DNA of 64,000 bases, from the NCBI GenBank assembly GCA_963716525.1, contig OY970315.1, forward strand, positions 1,798,001 through 1,862,000. The letters run 5' to 3'. Shown one piece after another: positions 34,385 to 42,890 of this stretch (positions within the stretch are counted from its first letter, which is position 1; every line of letters begins with the position of its first letter). Made by a program: the position numbers and the translations under genes. Under the pieces are notes generated by a model. It made no database searches. It was not told where the DNA came from and saw only the letters and a list, made by a program, of their open reading frames with translations. This DNA is from JBBREP01 sp963716525. Its GTDB lineage: Bacteria; Actinomycetota; Acidimicrobiia; IMCC26256; PALSA-610.

Positions 34385-35228
34385 TCAGCGCGGCGTCGCG
34401 GACGCGAACAGGCGCGCCGCACTGTCGTCGCCCGGAATCGGTAGGTGCACCACCATCCGCTGGTCGGGCTCGCCGACCGGCACGAGTTGCTGGGTCTCGA
34501 ACTCGAGCCGACCTGCGCCGGGATGGTGGAACACGCGCCGGTGCGTCTCGAAACCGCCGACGTCGTGGCGTGGCCACCACCGCGGCGAACTCGTCGCTCG
34601 CCTCTTGGAGCCGGGCGACGAGGCGCACGACCGCCGGGTCGTCGCGCCACGGCACGATCTCGGCCCGGAACTGCGACAGCACCCGTCGGGCCTCGTGCTC
34701 CCAGTCGCCGATGAGGGCGCGCGCGTCCGCGTTCGCGAACACGATCCACACGAGGTTGCGATCCTCGACGTCGAGCTCGAGCACGGCGGGGAACAGCAAC
34801 GCGAACGGCGCGTTCCACGCGATGAGGTCCCAGCGCGCGCCGAGCAGGTACGCCGGCGCCGGCGCGAGCGCGTCGAGGAGGCGCCGCACCGCAGGTGACG
34901 CCGCAGTCGAACCCGGACGGATCGGCACCCGCTGGGGATGACCGGCCAGCGCGAACAGGTGATCGCGCTCGACCGCGTCGAGCCGCAACGCGCGCGCCAG
35001 CGCGTCGAGCACCTCGGCCGACGCCTTGATCGGCCGCCCCTGCTCCAGCCACGTGTACCAGCTCACCGACACGTCGGCGAGGACCGCCACCTCCTCGCGG
35101 CGCAGCCCGGTCGTGCGCCGGCGTTGTCCCGGGGGCAGGCCGACATCGCCGGGGGTGAGCCCGGCACGGCGCGCTTTGAGGAACTCGGACAGGTCGCCAC
35201 GATTGTTGATGCCGACATTGCAGCGCAT
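34385..35228 (-). CDS. XRE/MmyB-like transcriptional regulator (frameshifted)
   Basis: Starts with RGDLSEFLKARRAGLTPGDV and TTGLRREEVAVLADVSVSWY, then TWLEQGR: the helix-turn-helix of the MmyB-like family. The ligand-binding half includes YLLGARWDLIAWNAPFALLF. After LQEASDEFAA (about nt 34580) the family continues as WWPRHDV, but one extra G shifts the frame here. Read in the corrected frame, it ends in VGEPDQRMVVHLPIPGDDSA and a TGA at 34385, leaving a sensible 45-bp gap to dinB. The uncorrected frame would run into dinB. Members of this group bind fatty-acid-like ligands. Confidence 0.8.
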
Positions 35229-35292
35229 CGGTCGGCTCGCAGCGTGGTGTTTCCACTCCCAGGATCGGTGCGCTCTGGCCGCCGGCGGCGCG

Positions 35293-36096
35293 GTGCCGTT
35301 TCATCGACGCTCCCTCGGTGCCCGCCAGGCGCTGCTCGCGTCAGGCGCGCGGATCGTGGGCGTGCCCGTCGACGAAAGGGGGCTGCAGGTGGACGTGCTC
35401 GCGAGCCGGCTGCACGACGGGCTGCGACCGCGCCTCGTCTACACCGTGCCGAACTTCCAGAACCCCACCGGCGCGGTGCTGGCGCAGGAGCGCCGCCGCG
35501 AGCTCGTGGCGCTCGCGCACCGGTACGGCTTCGTGATCGTGGAGGACGACCCGTACCACGCGTTGTGGTTCGACGCGCCACCCCCGCCTCCGATCGGAGC
35601 GCTCGACGGCGAACGCGTCGTGTCGTTGGGATCGTGCTCGAAGGTGCTCGCACCCGGGCTGCGCGTCGGTTGGCTGCGCGCGCCGGCGTGGTTACGCGAG
35701 ACGGTCGTGCGTGTGAAGCAGGCGTGCGACCTGCACACTTCGACGCTGGCGCAGGCGCTCGTCACCGATGTGCTCGCCGACGGGGCGTTCGTCGCCGCGC
35801 ACCTCGAGCACATCCGGCGTACCTACGCAGCGAAGGCGCGAGCGCTCGCCGGTGCGCTCGACGGCTGGGGCGGCGGGCGACACCCGCGCGGCGGGATGTT
35901 CCTCTGGCGGCGGCTCGCCGGTGCCGACACCGACGCGCTGCTCGAGCGTGCCGTCGCGGCCGGTGTGGCGTTCGTGCCCGGCGCCGCGTTCGCGGTCGAC
36001 CGCGCCGCGTCCGAGCACATGCGTCTCTCGTTCGCGACGCTGCCGATCGACGAGCTCACCGCCGCCGCGGCGATCCTGCGCGGTTGCGGCACCTGA
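35293..36096 (+). pseudogene. PLP-dependent aminotransferase (fold I), 5'-truncated
   Basis: Similarity begins at RRSLGARQALLASGARIVGV and covers the second two-thirds of a MocR/ARO8-type aminotransferase: VYTVPNFQNPTGAVL, VEDDPYHALWFD, and the PLP-Lys in SLGSCSKVLAPGLRVGW, followed by the C-terminal small domain to a normal stop. About 110-130 N-terminal residues, including part of the cofactor site, are absent. The DNA where they should be encodes the opposite-strand XRE gene. GTG 35293 could start a 267-residue protein but without a clear ribosome-binding site. Probably inactive. Confidence 0.7.
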
Positions 36097-36217
36097 CGGC
36101 ACGCCGCGAAGCACAGCAGATCCTGGTGCTCGCGCCGCTTGTCGGCGGGTAGACTCCATGAGTCACGCAACGAGGTGCGCCGGGAAGTCTGGTCGGCAAC
36201 GAGCTCCGGAGGCCACC

Positions 36218-36841
36218 ATGACGCGCACCGAGGTCGTCGCATCGGCGGCGCGTGACGACATCACCGCCGCACTGCGCGTCTCCGTGATGAGCGCGGGCTG
36301 GACCTTGTGCTCGAGCGTGGTCGCGGTCGCCATCGGCGTGCACAGCCACACCGCGGTGCTCGTCGCGCTCGGCGCCATCGGCTTCGTCGATGCGATCGGT
36401 TCGGTCACGCTGGCCGTCCACTTCCGTGACGCGCTGCACAACGAGACGCTGTCCGAACGGCTGGAGGCGCTGTCGCATGCGGTCGTGCTGGTATGCCTCG
36501 CGATCGTCGGCGCGGCCGCCCTCGTCACCGGGGTCGCGCGCCTCGTGCGCGGTGACTCGGGAGGGGAGTCGGTGGCCGGTGTCGTGCTTGCCGCCGTGTC
36601 GGCAGTCGTGCTCGGGGTGCTCGCGCGGCGCAAGTCGGCGGTCGCGCCCCGCGTCGCAAGCGACGCGTTGCGCTCCGACGGGCACCTGTCGGGCATCGGT
36701 GGCGCGCAGGCCGTGGTCGCGCTCGCCGGCACCGCCGCCACGAGCTGGTTGTCGTGGACGGCCGCCGACTCCGTCGCCACCGCCGTGGTCGGCGCGGTCG
36801 CGTTCGTGCTCGCAACCGTCACCTGGTTGCGGCACGAATAG
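36218..36841 (+). CDS. Cation-transporter (CDF-like) membrane protein
   Basis: A 207-residue protein with about six helices and GGAGG before its ATG. SVMSAGWTLCSSVVAVAIGV is helix 1, and GFVDAIGSVTLAVHFRDALH carries Asp and His in the position of the CDF zinc site. SDALRSDGHLSGIGGAQAVV resembles the helix-5 site (HxxxD type, here Asp/Asp/His). The cytoplasmic C-terminal domain of full CDF transporters is absent, as in several actinobacterial relatives. Zinc or another divalent metal is the likely substrate. Confidence 0.7.
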   Translation: MTRTEVVASAARDDITAALRVSVMSAGWTLCSSVVAVAIGVHSHTAVLVALGAIGFVDAIGSVTLAVHFRDALHNETLSERLEALSHAVVLVCLAIVGAAALVTGVARLVRGDSGGESVAGVVLAAVSAVVLGVLARRKSAVAPRVASDALRSDGHLSGIGGAQAVVALAGTAATSWLSWTAADSVATAVVGAVAFVLATVTWLRHE

Positions 36842-36865
36842 CGTCGGGACGGTCCCCGGCACCGC

Positions 36866-39186
36866 TCAGGCGTGCGCGTCGAGGTTGTCGCGCACTGCGA
36901 GCGCGATCTCGTCGAGCGTGTCGGTGTCGACGATCTTGCGCCCGGTCCGGTCGCGCACGTAGAACGCGTCGAGCACGTGCTGGCCCATCGTGTTGACCCG
37001 GGCGGCGCGTATGTCGAGATCGAACTCGGCGAGGGCGGCGGTCACCTGGAAGAGCACGCCGACCCCGTTCACGGCCTGCACGTCGATGACGGTCGCGGTA
37101 TCGGACACGTCGTTGTCGAACGTGACCCTGGTGCGGGCGTCGGCGACCGGCTTCTGTCGCCGCTCGTAGCGTCGCGCCCGCTCGCCGACGCGCGCGCGCA
37201 GTGCGAGCCCGTCATCGAGCGCGCGCGCGCCAAATCATCGCCGACGCGAGACCAGTTCGGCCCGTTGCCGAACGGGTCGTCCACCGAGAAGACGGAGAGC
37301 GCGCGGCCGGTGTCGCTCGAGTACGCGTTCGCAGCGGTGACGTCGAGGCCGTGGAGCGCGAGCACGCCGGCGATGCGGCTGAAGACGCCCGGGCGGTCGT
37401 CGGTCATCACGGTGAGGGTGGTGTCGCTGCCCTCGATGTGCGTGCCCGGTGCAGCGAGCGCGGTGAGCTGTTCAGCGGTGGGGAACGGTGCGATGCCGAG
37501 GGCTTCGTCGTCGGCGTGCCCGCGCTCGGTCCCACGCAGCACTCGGTCCGTGCGGTCGACGAGCACACCGACGAGGCGCGACTTCGTCGGACCCCACGCA
37601 GTGGGCCCGGTGGCAAGTGAATCGGCTTCGGTGAGCGCGGCGAGCAGCGCGAGCGTGTCGACGTCCCGCACGAGGCGCGCGACGCGGCGGATCGTGGCGG
37701 CATCGTCGAGGTCGCGCCGGGTCGCTACCTCCGACAGCAGAAGATGGTGCTCCACCAGCCGGCACACCGTGTCGCGGTCGGACTCGTCGCATCCCATGCG
37801 ATCGAGGATGGTGCGCACGAGTGGGATGCCGAGCTCGGTGTGGTCGCCGTCCGGCGTGCCCTTGCCGATGTCGTGCAACAGGCCTGCGAGCACGAGGAGA
37901 TCGGGTCGGGGTACGCGGCCCGCGAAGCGCGCCGCGTTCGCCGCCGTTTCGAGGAGGTGCCGATCAACGGTGTAACGGTGGTACGCGTTGCGCTGGGGCT
38001 TGCAACGCACTGCCGACCACTCGGGCAAGAGTGCGGTGAGCGCGCCGCAGCGGTCGAGTGCCTCCATGACTCCGATCGCCGGCCGGCCGGCGAGGAGCAA
38101 CGACACGAGCAGGGCACGCATACCCGCTGGCCACGGCGACGGCGGCGAGACCGATCGCGCCGCCACCGCCGTGAGCGCCTCGCGGTCGATGGTGGCCGCA
38201 TGCTCGATCGCGAGATTGGCGACGCGCAGGGCGAGCGCGGGGTCGCGGTCGGGGAGGCTGCCGGGGTCGACGTGCACGCGCTGGTCGAGCAGCGAGATAC
38301 CCGGCGCGAGCGCGACCGAGCGCGACGACCGCCCGCCGATACGTGCCCGTTCGGGACGCGTGACGCGCTGCCACACGTCGTCGCCGATCCACGTGATCGT
38401 GCGCGCCGCGTCGGCGATCCGGCTCATGAGCGCGTCGGCGTCGCGGTCGCCGAGCGCCGCGGCGAGCGCATCCTGGTCCTGCAGCGCCACCACGTTGCCG
38501 GGCCGGCCGGTCAACCGTTGGAGCTCGACGCGCGCGGCGAGCAACACCTCGTACGCCGCGGCGAGCTCGTCGGCATCACCCGTACGTAGGGCGGGCCGTG
38601 CAACGTCGAGCCACTGCAGCGCGTGTACGTCGCGCAGGCCGCCGCGACCCTCTTTCAGGTCGGGTTCGAGGGTGAACGCGACGTCGTTGACAGCGGCATG
38701 CCGGGTCGCGACGCGCTCGGCGAGCTCGGGAACGCGCCGCTTCGCGAGCTTCCGCCAGCGTTCGTGCGACTGCGCCGAGAGCTCGTGGGCCAGATCGTCG
38801 TCACCTGCGACCCGTCGCAGCGACAGGTACGCGGTCGCGGTGTCGAGGTCGTCGCTCGCGAGCGCGACGAGCTCGTTCACAGTGCCGACAGCATGACCGA
38901 GCTTGAAGCCGGCGTCCCAGATCGGATACCAGACCTGTTCGGCGATGCTCGCGATCTCCGGCCGGCCGCGGTGCAGCAGCGCGAGATCGAGGTCGCTCTG
39001 CGGGCAGAGCTCGGCGCGGCCGAAGCCGCCCACCGCGACCAGCGCGACATCGTGCGTGCCGAGCTCGCCGAGCCGCCTCGCGAACATCGCCTGCAGCCAG
39101 CCGTCGACCAGATCGCTGTACCGGCGCGCCCATTCGCCGCCGGTGATCGAGCGGTCGCCCAGCAGTGGCGCCCGGTCGAGCTGCAT
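36866..39186 (-). CDS. glnD: [Protein-PII] nucleotidyltransferase GlnD (frameshifted near the C-terminus)
   Basis: Bifunctional sensor that modifies and demodifies GlnK according to glutamine. The nucleotidyltransferase motif is GGFGRAELCPQSDLDLALLH (about residues 53-72). The HD domain is intact: AYHRYTVDRHLLE and LAGLLHDIGKG (about 401-443). ACT1 is at about 590-640 (TDDRPGVFSRIAGVLALHGL). In the (GC)6 run at 37219-37230 the frame shifts by two bases; with one GC unit fewer it reads DLARALDDGLALRARVGE and continues into ACT2 (VQAVNGVGVLFQVTAALAEF) to the stop at 36866. As sequenced, ACT2 would be lost. It diverges from glnK 67 bases away. Confidence 0.9.
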
Positions 39187-39253
39187 CGTCGCAGACTACG
39201 GTCGCGCCGCAACGCGCCGTAGCGCGTGAACACCGTTCCGGCAGGAGACCCGA

Positions 39254-39595
39254 ATGGCCCATCTCGTGACCGCGATCATCAAGCCCTTCAAGCTCGACGA
39301 CGTTGCCGACGCGCTCCGAGGCGCCGGTGTCATGGGTCTCACGCTCTCGGAAGTGCAGGGTTACGGGCGCCAGGGCGGCAAGAGCGAGACGTGGCGCGGC
39401 GCCGAGTACAAGCTCGACTTCGTGCCCAAGGTCAAGATCGAAGTGCTCGTCGACGATGCCGACGTCGACAAGGTGATCGAGATCATTGCCACCGAGGCGC
39501 GCACCGGCAAGATCGGTGACGGCAAGATCTGGGCTGTCGATGCGACGCGCCTGGTCCGTGTGCGCACGGGCGAGCGCGACGCCGACGCGCTCTGA
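39254..39595 (+). CDS. glnK: Nitrogen regulatory protein P-II
   Basis: A 113-residue PII protein. The T-loop is RGAEYKLDFVPKVKIEVLVD, with the modifiable Tyr (Tyr51 in standard numbering, 52 here). ITAIIKPF-type start (VTAIIKPFKLDDV), the GYGRQGG loop and the C-terminal GKIGDGKIWAVD (ATP site) are all present. AGGAG precedes the ATG. It senses 2-oxoglutarate and ATP/ADP, and blocks Amt when unmodified. In most actinobacteria the order is amt-glnK-glnD; here glnK stands alone, divergent from glnD and ending six bases from the convergent antiporter gene. Confidence 0.95.
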   Translation: MAHLVTAIIKPFKLDDVADALRGAGVMGLTLSEVQGYGRQGGKSETWRGAEYKLDFVPKVKIEVLVDDADVDKVIEIIATEARTGKIGDGKIWAVDATRLVRVRTGERDADAL

Positions 39596-39601
39596 CCCAC
39601 G

Positions 39602-42271
39602 TCAGGTGGAGAGCCTGCGGTTCGACGACAGCGGTCGGCGCTTCGGCCGGCCGCCGTGGGTGATCGCCGACGCGACCGCGGCCTTCGCTCGCTCGTCGAG
39701 CTTCGCGCCGCGCCGGTCGGTGAGATCGAAGTGGTCGACGGCGCGTGAGCCGTCCGTGGTGATCCGCGCCGCGTGCACGTTGACTCGCGCGACGGCGAAG
39801 GCAGCGGTGAGCGCGTGCAGCAAACCGGGACGGTCGGGTGCGACAACCGTGCATCGCGTGTGCCACGGCGACCCGGCGTCGTCGAACTCGAGGTCGACGT
39901 GCTCGATCGGTTCCGCGACGAGCGGCTCGGCGAGCGCAGTGCTGAACGCGGCGCGCACCGTGTCACCCGCGGGCAGATCGGCCGGATCGAGGTCGTAGCA
40001 CGCGAGCGCGGTGCCGTCGGCCCACGTGGTTGCGACTGCCTGGCGCACCGAGTAGCCCGCTTCGCTCAGCACACGCGTGCACGCCGCGAGCAGGCCCACA
40101 CGATCGCGCGCGACCACCTCGACCCTCGCGTGGTCGTCGTGTGACAGCACGTTCACGCGCACCTCGTCCTTCGACGGAGGGGGTTCGCACATCGCGGCCT
40201 GGCGGGCGAGATCGGCCGGCGACTGGCTGAGCACATAGGAACGCGGTGCCGCTGCGATTCGTGCGCGCAACTGTTCGTCGCGTGCAAGCTCCTGGGCGCG
40301 GGCGCGGCGGTACTGCACCTCGTCGGCGGTTTCGCGGCGCGCCTCGTCGGGTTGGTTGAGCGCGCGACACACGCGGTAGTAGAGCGCGGTGATCTCGCGC
40401 CGTGACGACGGGTCGCCGCCGACGGTGAGCACATGCAATGCATGGGCCTGGTCGAGCGAGCCGATGTGCACGGCGAGCTGCAGCACCGATTCCTCGGCCA
40501 GGCCGTCGTGGCGCTGCGCCGCGGCGATGAGCAGGAACGCGTCGCGTACGAGGGCGACGACCGTCTCGGTGGTCTCGACGCCGACTCCGATGCGCTGGGC
40601 GACGCGGCGCGCGAACGCGGGCGCGACGACGGTGTCGTCCTCGGAGGCGTCGAGTACGAGGGCGGCGAGGATGGTTGCCTGCAACCGCTGCGGTGCGGCC
40701 TCGAGATCGAGGAGCTCGTTCACGTTGGCGAGCCGCTCGAACCGCAGCGACGCGAGCGGGTCCATCTGGAGCGGATCGTGGCGACGTGCCGCCAGCGCGT
40801 CGTCGAGCTCGGGGATCGATTGCTGCAGGACCGTCGACGCGGTCATGAGGCGCCACGACCGTTCGTTGCCCTGGCGCAGCAGCGCGAAGAGCTCCGATCG
40901 GGCTGCGTCGTCCCATCGTTTGGGCCCGGGCGGGAACGCGTCGAGCCAGTCGAGCAGCGCCGGACCGGGCCGGTGCGTGGCGCACAGGCGCGCCGCACGC
41001 AGTGCCACGACGAGCGCGTCGCGCTCCGCGGGCTCGCCGGCGAGGGTGACGTCGCCGTCCGCGCCGATCTCGACGAGCCCGGCGCCTTCCCCGGTGGCCG
41101 ACGGCGTGAGCGCGACGCGCTGGGCCCGCAGGCGGAGCAACCGGGACCGCAGCACCGGGGGTGGCGCGATCGTGGTGAGGAGCACCACGAGCAACAACGC
41201 GGCATAGATGTCCTGACCGAACACGTGGTTTGACAGGCCGATCGTCGCGAAGATGAGGCCGACCTCGCCGCGCGGGATCATGCCGACGCCGACGAGGAAC
41301 CGGTCGCCGGGCGAGCCGGCCATGCCGATCACCGAGGCCAGCTTGCCGACGATCGCGACCACGAGCAGCAGGCCGGCGGTCCCGAGCACGCTCAGCCGCC
41401 CGAACTGGCGGACCTGCGCGTCGATACCGATCTGCAGGAAGAAGACCGGCACCAGGAGGTGCGCGACCGGCGCGAGCTCGTGCCGCACCCGTCCGGCGGC
41501 CGGACTCGGCGCGAGTGCGATGCCGGCCACGAACGCGCCGACGATCGGAGCGAGCTTCGCCGCGTGGGCGAGCTCGGCGATGCCGAGCGTGAACGCGAGC
41601 GCGATCGCCACGAGTGTGCCCGCCGAGCGGCTGTGCCGCCGAACGAAGGCGAAGATGGGCGGCACGATCCGCACACCCAGGAGCGCGCTCACGACGACGA
41701 AGCCCACGCCGACGAGCACCACTGAGATCACGCCGCTCGCGGAGACCGAGCCCTGGGTCACGACGCGCACGACCACCGTGAGGATCACGAGGCCGAGGAT
41801 GTCGTCGGCGACTGCCGCGCCGAGCACGGTGCGTGCCTCCACGGTGGCGAGCGCGCGCAGGTCGCCGAACACGCACGCGGTGATGCCGACGCTCGTGGCC
41901 GTGAGCGCGGCACCGACGAAGATCGCCTCTTTGGCCTTCATCCCGATGGCGAGGCCCGTGAGCGCGCCACCGACGAACGGCAGCACCACGCCGACGACTG
42001 CAACCGATACGGCGGCGCGGCCGACGCTGCCGAGCTCGTCGAGGTCCATCTCGAGACCGACCTCGAGCAGGAGCAGGATCACACCGAGTTGCGCGAGCGT
42101 CGACAGCGCCTGGGTGTCGTGCACCCAGCCGAGCACCGACGGACCGATGATCACGCCCGCGATGATCTCGCCCACGACGGCGGGCATATTGACGCGGTCG
42201 GCAACCTCGGCCGCCAACTTGGCGGCGAGGAGCACGACCAGGATGTCGAGCAGGATGCGGTTGACGTCCAT
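39602..42271 (-). CDS. CPA2 cation/proton antiporter fused to a GlnD-like HD-remnant and two ACT domains
   Basis: An 889-residue fusion. Residues 1-385 are a KefB/NhaS-type antiporter with about 12 helices: PAVVGEIIAGVIIGPSVLGW early, the acidic pair in GAAVADDILGLVILT (near 156) and VGMIPRGEVGLIFATIGLS near 330. Instead of the usual RCK domain, residues about 430-640 resemble the HD region of GlnD (RSELFALLRQGNERSWRLM; VRDAFLLIAAAQRHDGL aligns with GlnD's VEHHLLLSEVATRRDL). The HD metal ligands are lost: LLHD is LVLD here. Two ACT domains follow (about 715-770 with ARDRVGLLAACTRVL; about 806-855 with APDRPGLLHALTAAF). The frame is intact. It lies downstream of amt and a winged-helix gene. 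I infer ion flux gated by glutamine or another amino acid. Confidence 0.85.
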   Translation of the reverse strand: MDVNRILLDILVVLLAAKLAAEVADRVNMPAVVGEIIAGVIIGPSVLGWVHDTQALSTLAQLGVILLLLEVGLEMDLDELGSVGRAAVSVAVVGVVLPFVGGALTGLAIGMKAKEAIFVGAALTATSVGITACVFGDLRALATVEARTVLGAAVADDILGLVILTVVVRVVTQGSVSASGVISVVLVGVGFVVVSALLGVRIVPPIFAFVRRHSRSAGTLVAIALAFTLGIAELAHAAKLAPIVGAFVAGIALAPSPAAGRVRHELAPVAHLLVPVFFLQIGIDAQVRQFGRLSVLGTAGLLLVVAIVGKLASVIGMAGSPGDRFLVGVGMIPRGEVGLIFATIGLSNHVFGQDIYAALLLVVLLTTIAPPPVLRSRLLRLRAQRVALTPSATGEGAGLVEIGADGDVTLAGEPAERDALVVALRAARLCATHRPGPALLDWLDAFPPGPKRWDDAARSELFALLRQGNERSWRLMTASTVLQQSIPELDDALAARRHDPLQMDPLASLRFERLANVNELLDLEAAPQRLQATILAALVLDASEDDTVVAPAFARRVAQRIGVGVETTETVVALVRDAFLLIAAAQRHDGLAEESVLQLAVHIGSLDQAHALHVLTVGGDPSSRREITALYYRVCRALNQPDEARRETADEVQYRRARAQELARDEQLRARIAAAPRSYVLSQSPADLARQAAMCEPPPSKDEVRVNVLSHDDHARVEVVARDRVGLLAACTRVLSEAGYSVRQAVATTWADGTALACYDLDPADLPAGDTVRAAFSTALAEPLVAEPIEHVDLEFDDAGSPWHTRCTVVAPDRPGLLHALTAAFAVARVNVHAARITTDGSRAVDHFDLTDRRGAKLDERAKAAVASAITHGGRPKRRPLSSNRRLST

Positions 42272-42289
42272 GGTGTGTGGTGACCGAAT

Positions 42290-42823
42290 CTACGGGTTGT
42301 CGGCGATGTGCATCCGGTAGCCGACGTTGCGGATCGCGGAGATCTCGAGCTTGAGGGGTGCCACGCGCTTGCGCAACCGCGAGATGTGCACGCGGAGCCG
42401 GACCCGGTTCTCGGGCACGGCCCGCACCTTCGTGAAGAACTCCGCTTCGGGAACGACGTGGTCGAAGCGGTCGAGCAACAGCCGGGCGATGCGTTCGTCG
42501 GTCGGCGAGAGGTTCAACCGCTGGCCGCGAAACGTGAGCTCGCCGAACTCGTCGAGCCGCGGTGTACCCGGATGCCGCTCGGCCCGGACCGACAGGGTGA
42601 AGAGCCGGGCGCTCACGTCGGCATCGTCGGCGGGAAGCCGGATCCAGTCGGCGATGCAATCCTCGATGTGCGGCGGCGCTGCCCCTGGCTCCACCAGGAG
42701 CAGGTGCGGCCGTTCCAAGCGGGACAACCGTTCCGCGTCGCTTCGTTGGTCGGGCCAGCGCAGCACGACAACGTCCTGACCACGTGCATCGGTCGCTGCG
42801 TTCTGCTCACCCGCTGCCGTCAT
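42290..42823 (-). CDS. Winged-helix (OmpR/PhoB C-terminal type) regulator with degenerate receiver
   Basis: A 177-residue protein. The C-terminal 100 residues are a Trans_reg_C domain: LSPTDERIARLLLDRFDHVV, VRLRVHISRLRKRVAPLKLE and the wing SAIRNVGYRMHI. The N-terminal part is only about 75 residues (VVVLRWPDQRSDAERLSRLE, HLLLVEPGAAPP) and lacks the phospho-Asp and Lys of a true receiver. GlnR, the actinobacterial nitrogen regulator, is also an OmpR-type protein with an atypical receiver. This could be a local nitrogen regulator, inferred from position between amt and the antiporter. ATG 42823 chosen; the gap to the antiporter is 18 bases. Confidence 0.75.
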   Translation of the reverse strand: MTAAGEQNAATDARGQDVVVLRWPDQRSDAERLSRLERPHLLLVEPGAAPPHIEDCIADWIRLPADDADVSARLFTLSVRAERHPGTPRLDEFGELTFRGQRLNLSPTDERIARLLLDRFDHVVPEAEFFTKVRAVPENRVRLRVHISRLRKRVAPLKLEISAIRNVGYRMHIADNP

Positions 42824-42890
42824 GGATCGATGCCGGCTCGACCGGCGGCCCGGAGCGTGTTGCCACGCTCCGGGCCGCAGGACACGAGGC

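Noticed and set aside
32882..34444. Long plus-strand open frame opposite dinB
   Set aside because: It is antisense to a clear Y-family polymerase with all catalytic motifs.
39963..42659. An 898-codon minus-strand open frame overlapping the antiporter fusion
   Set aside because: It is the neighbouring frame of the antiporter and is Arg/Ala/Pro-rich throughout. The other frame has clean helices and ACT motifs.
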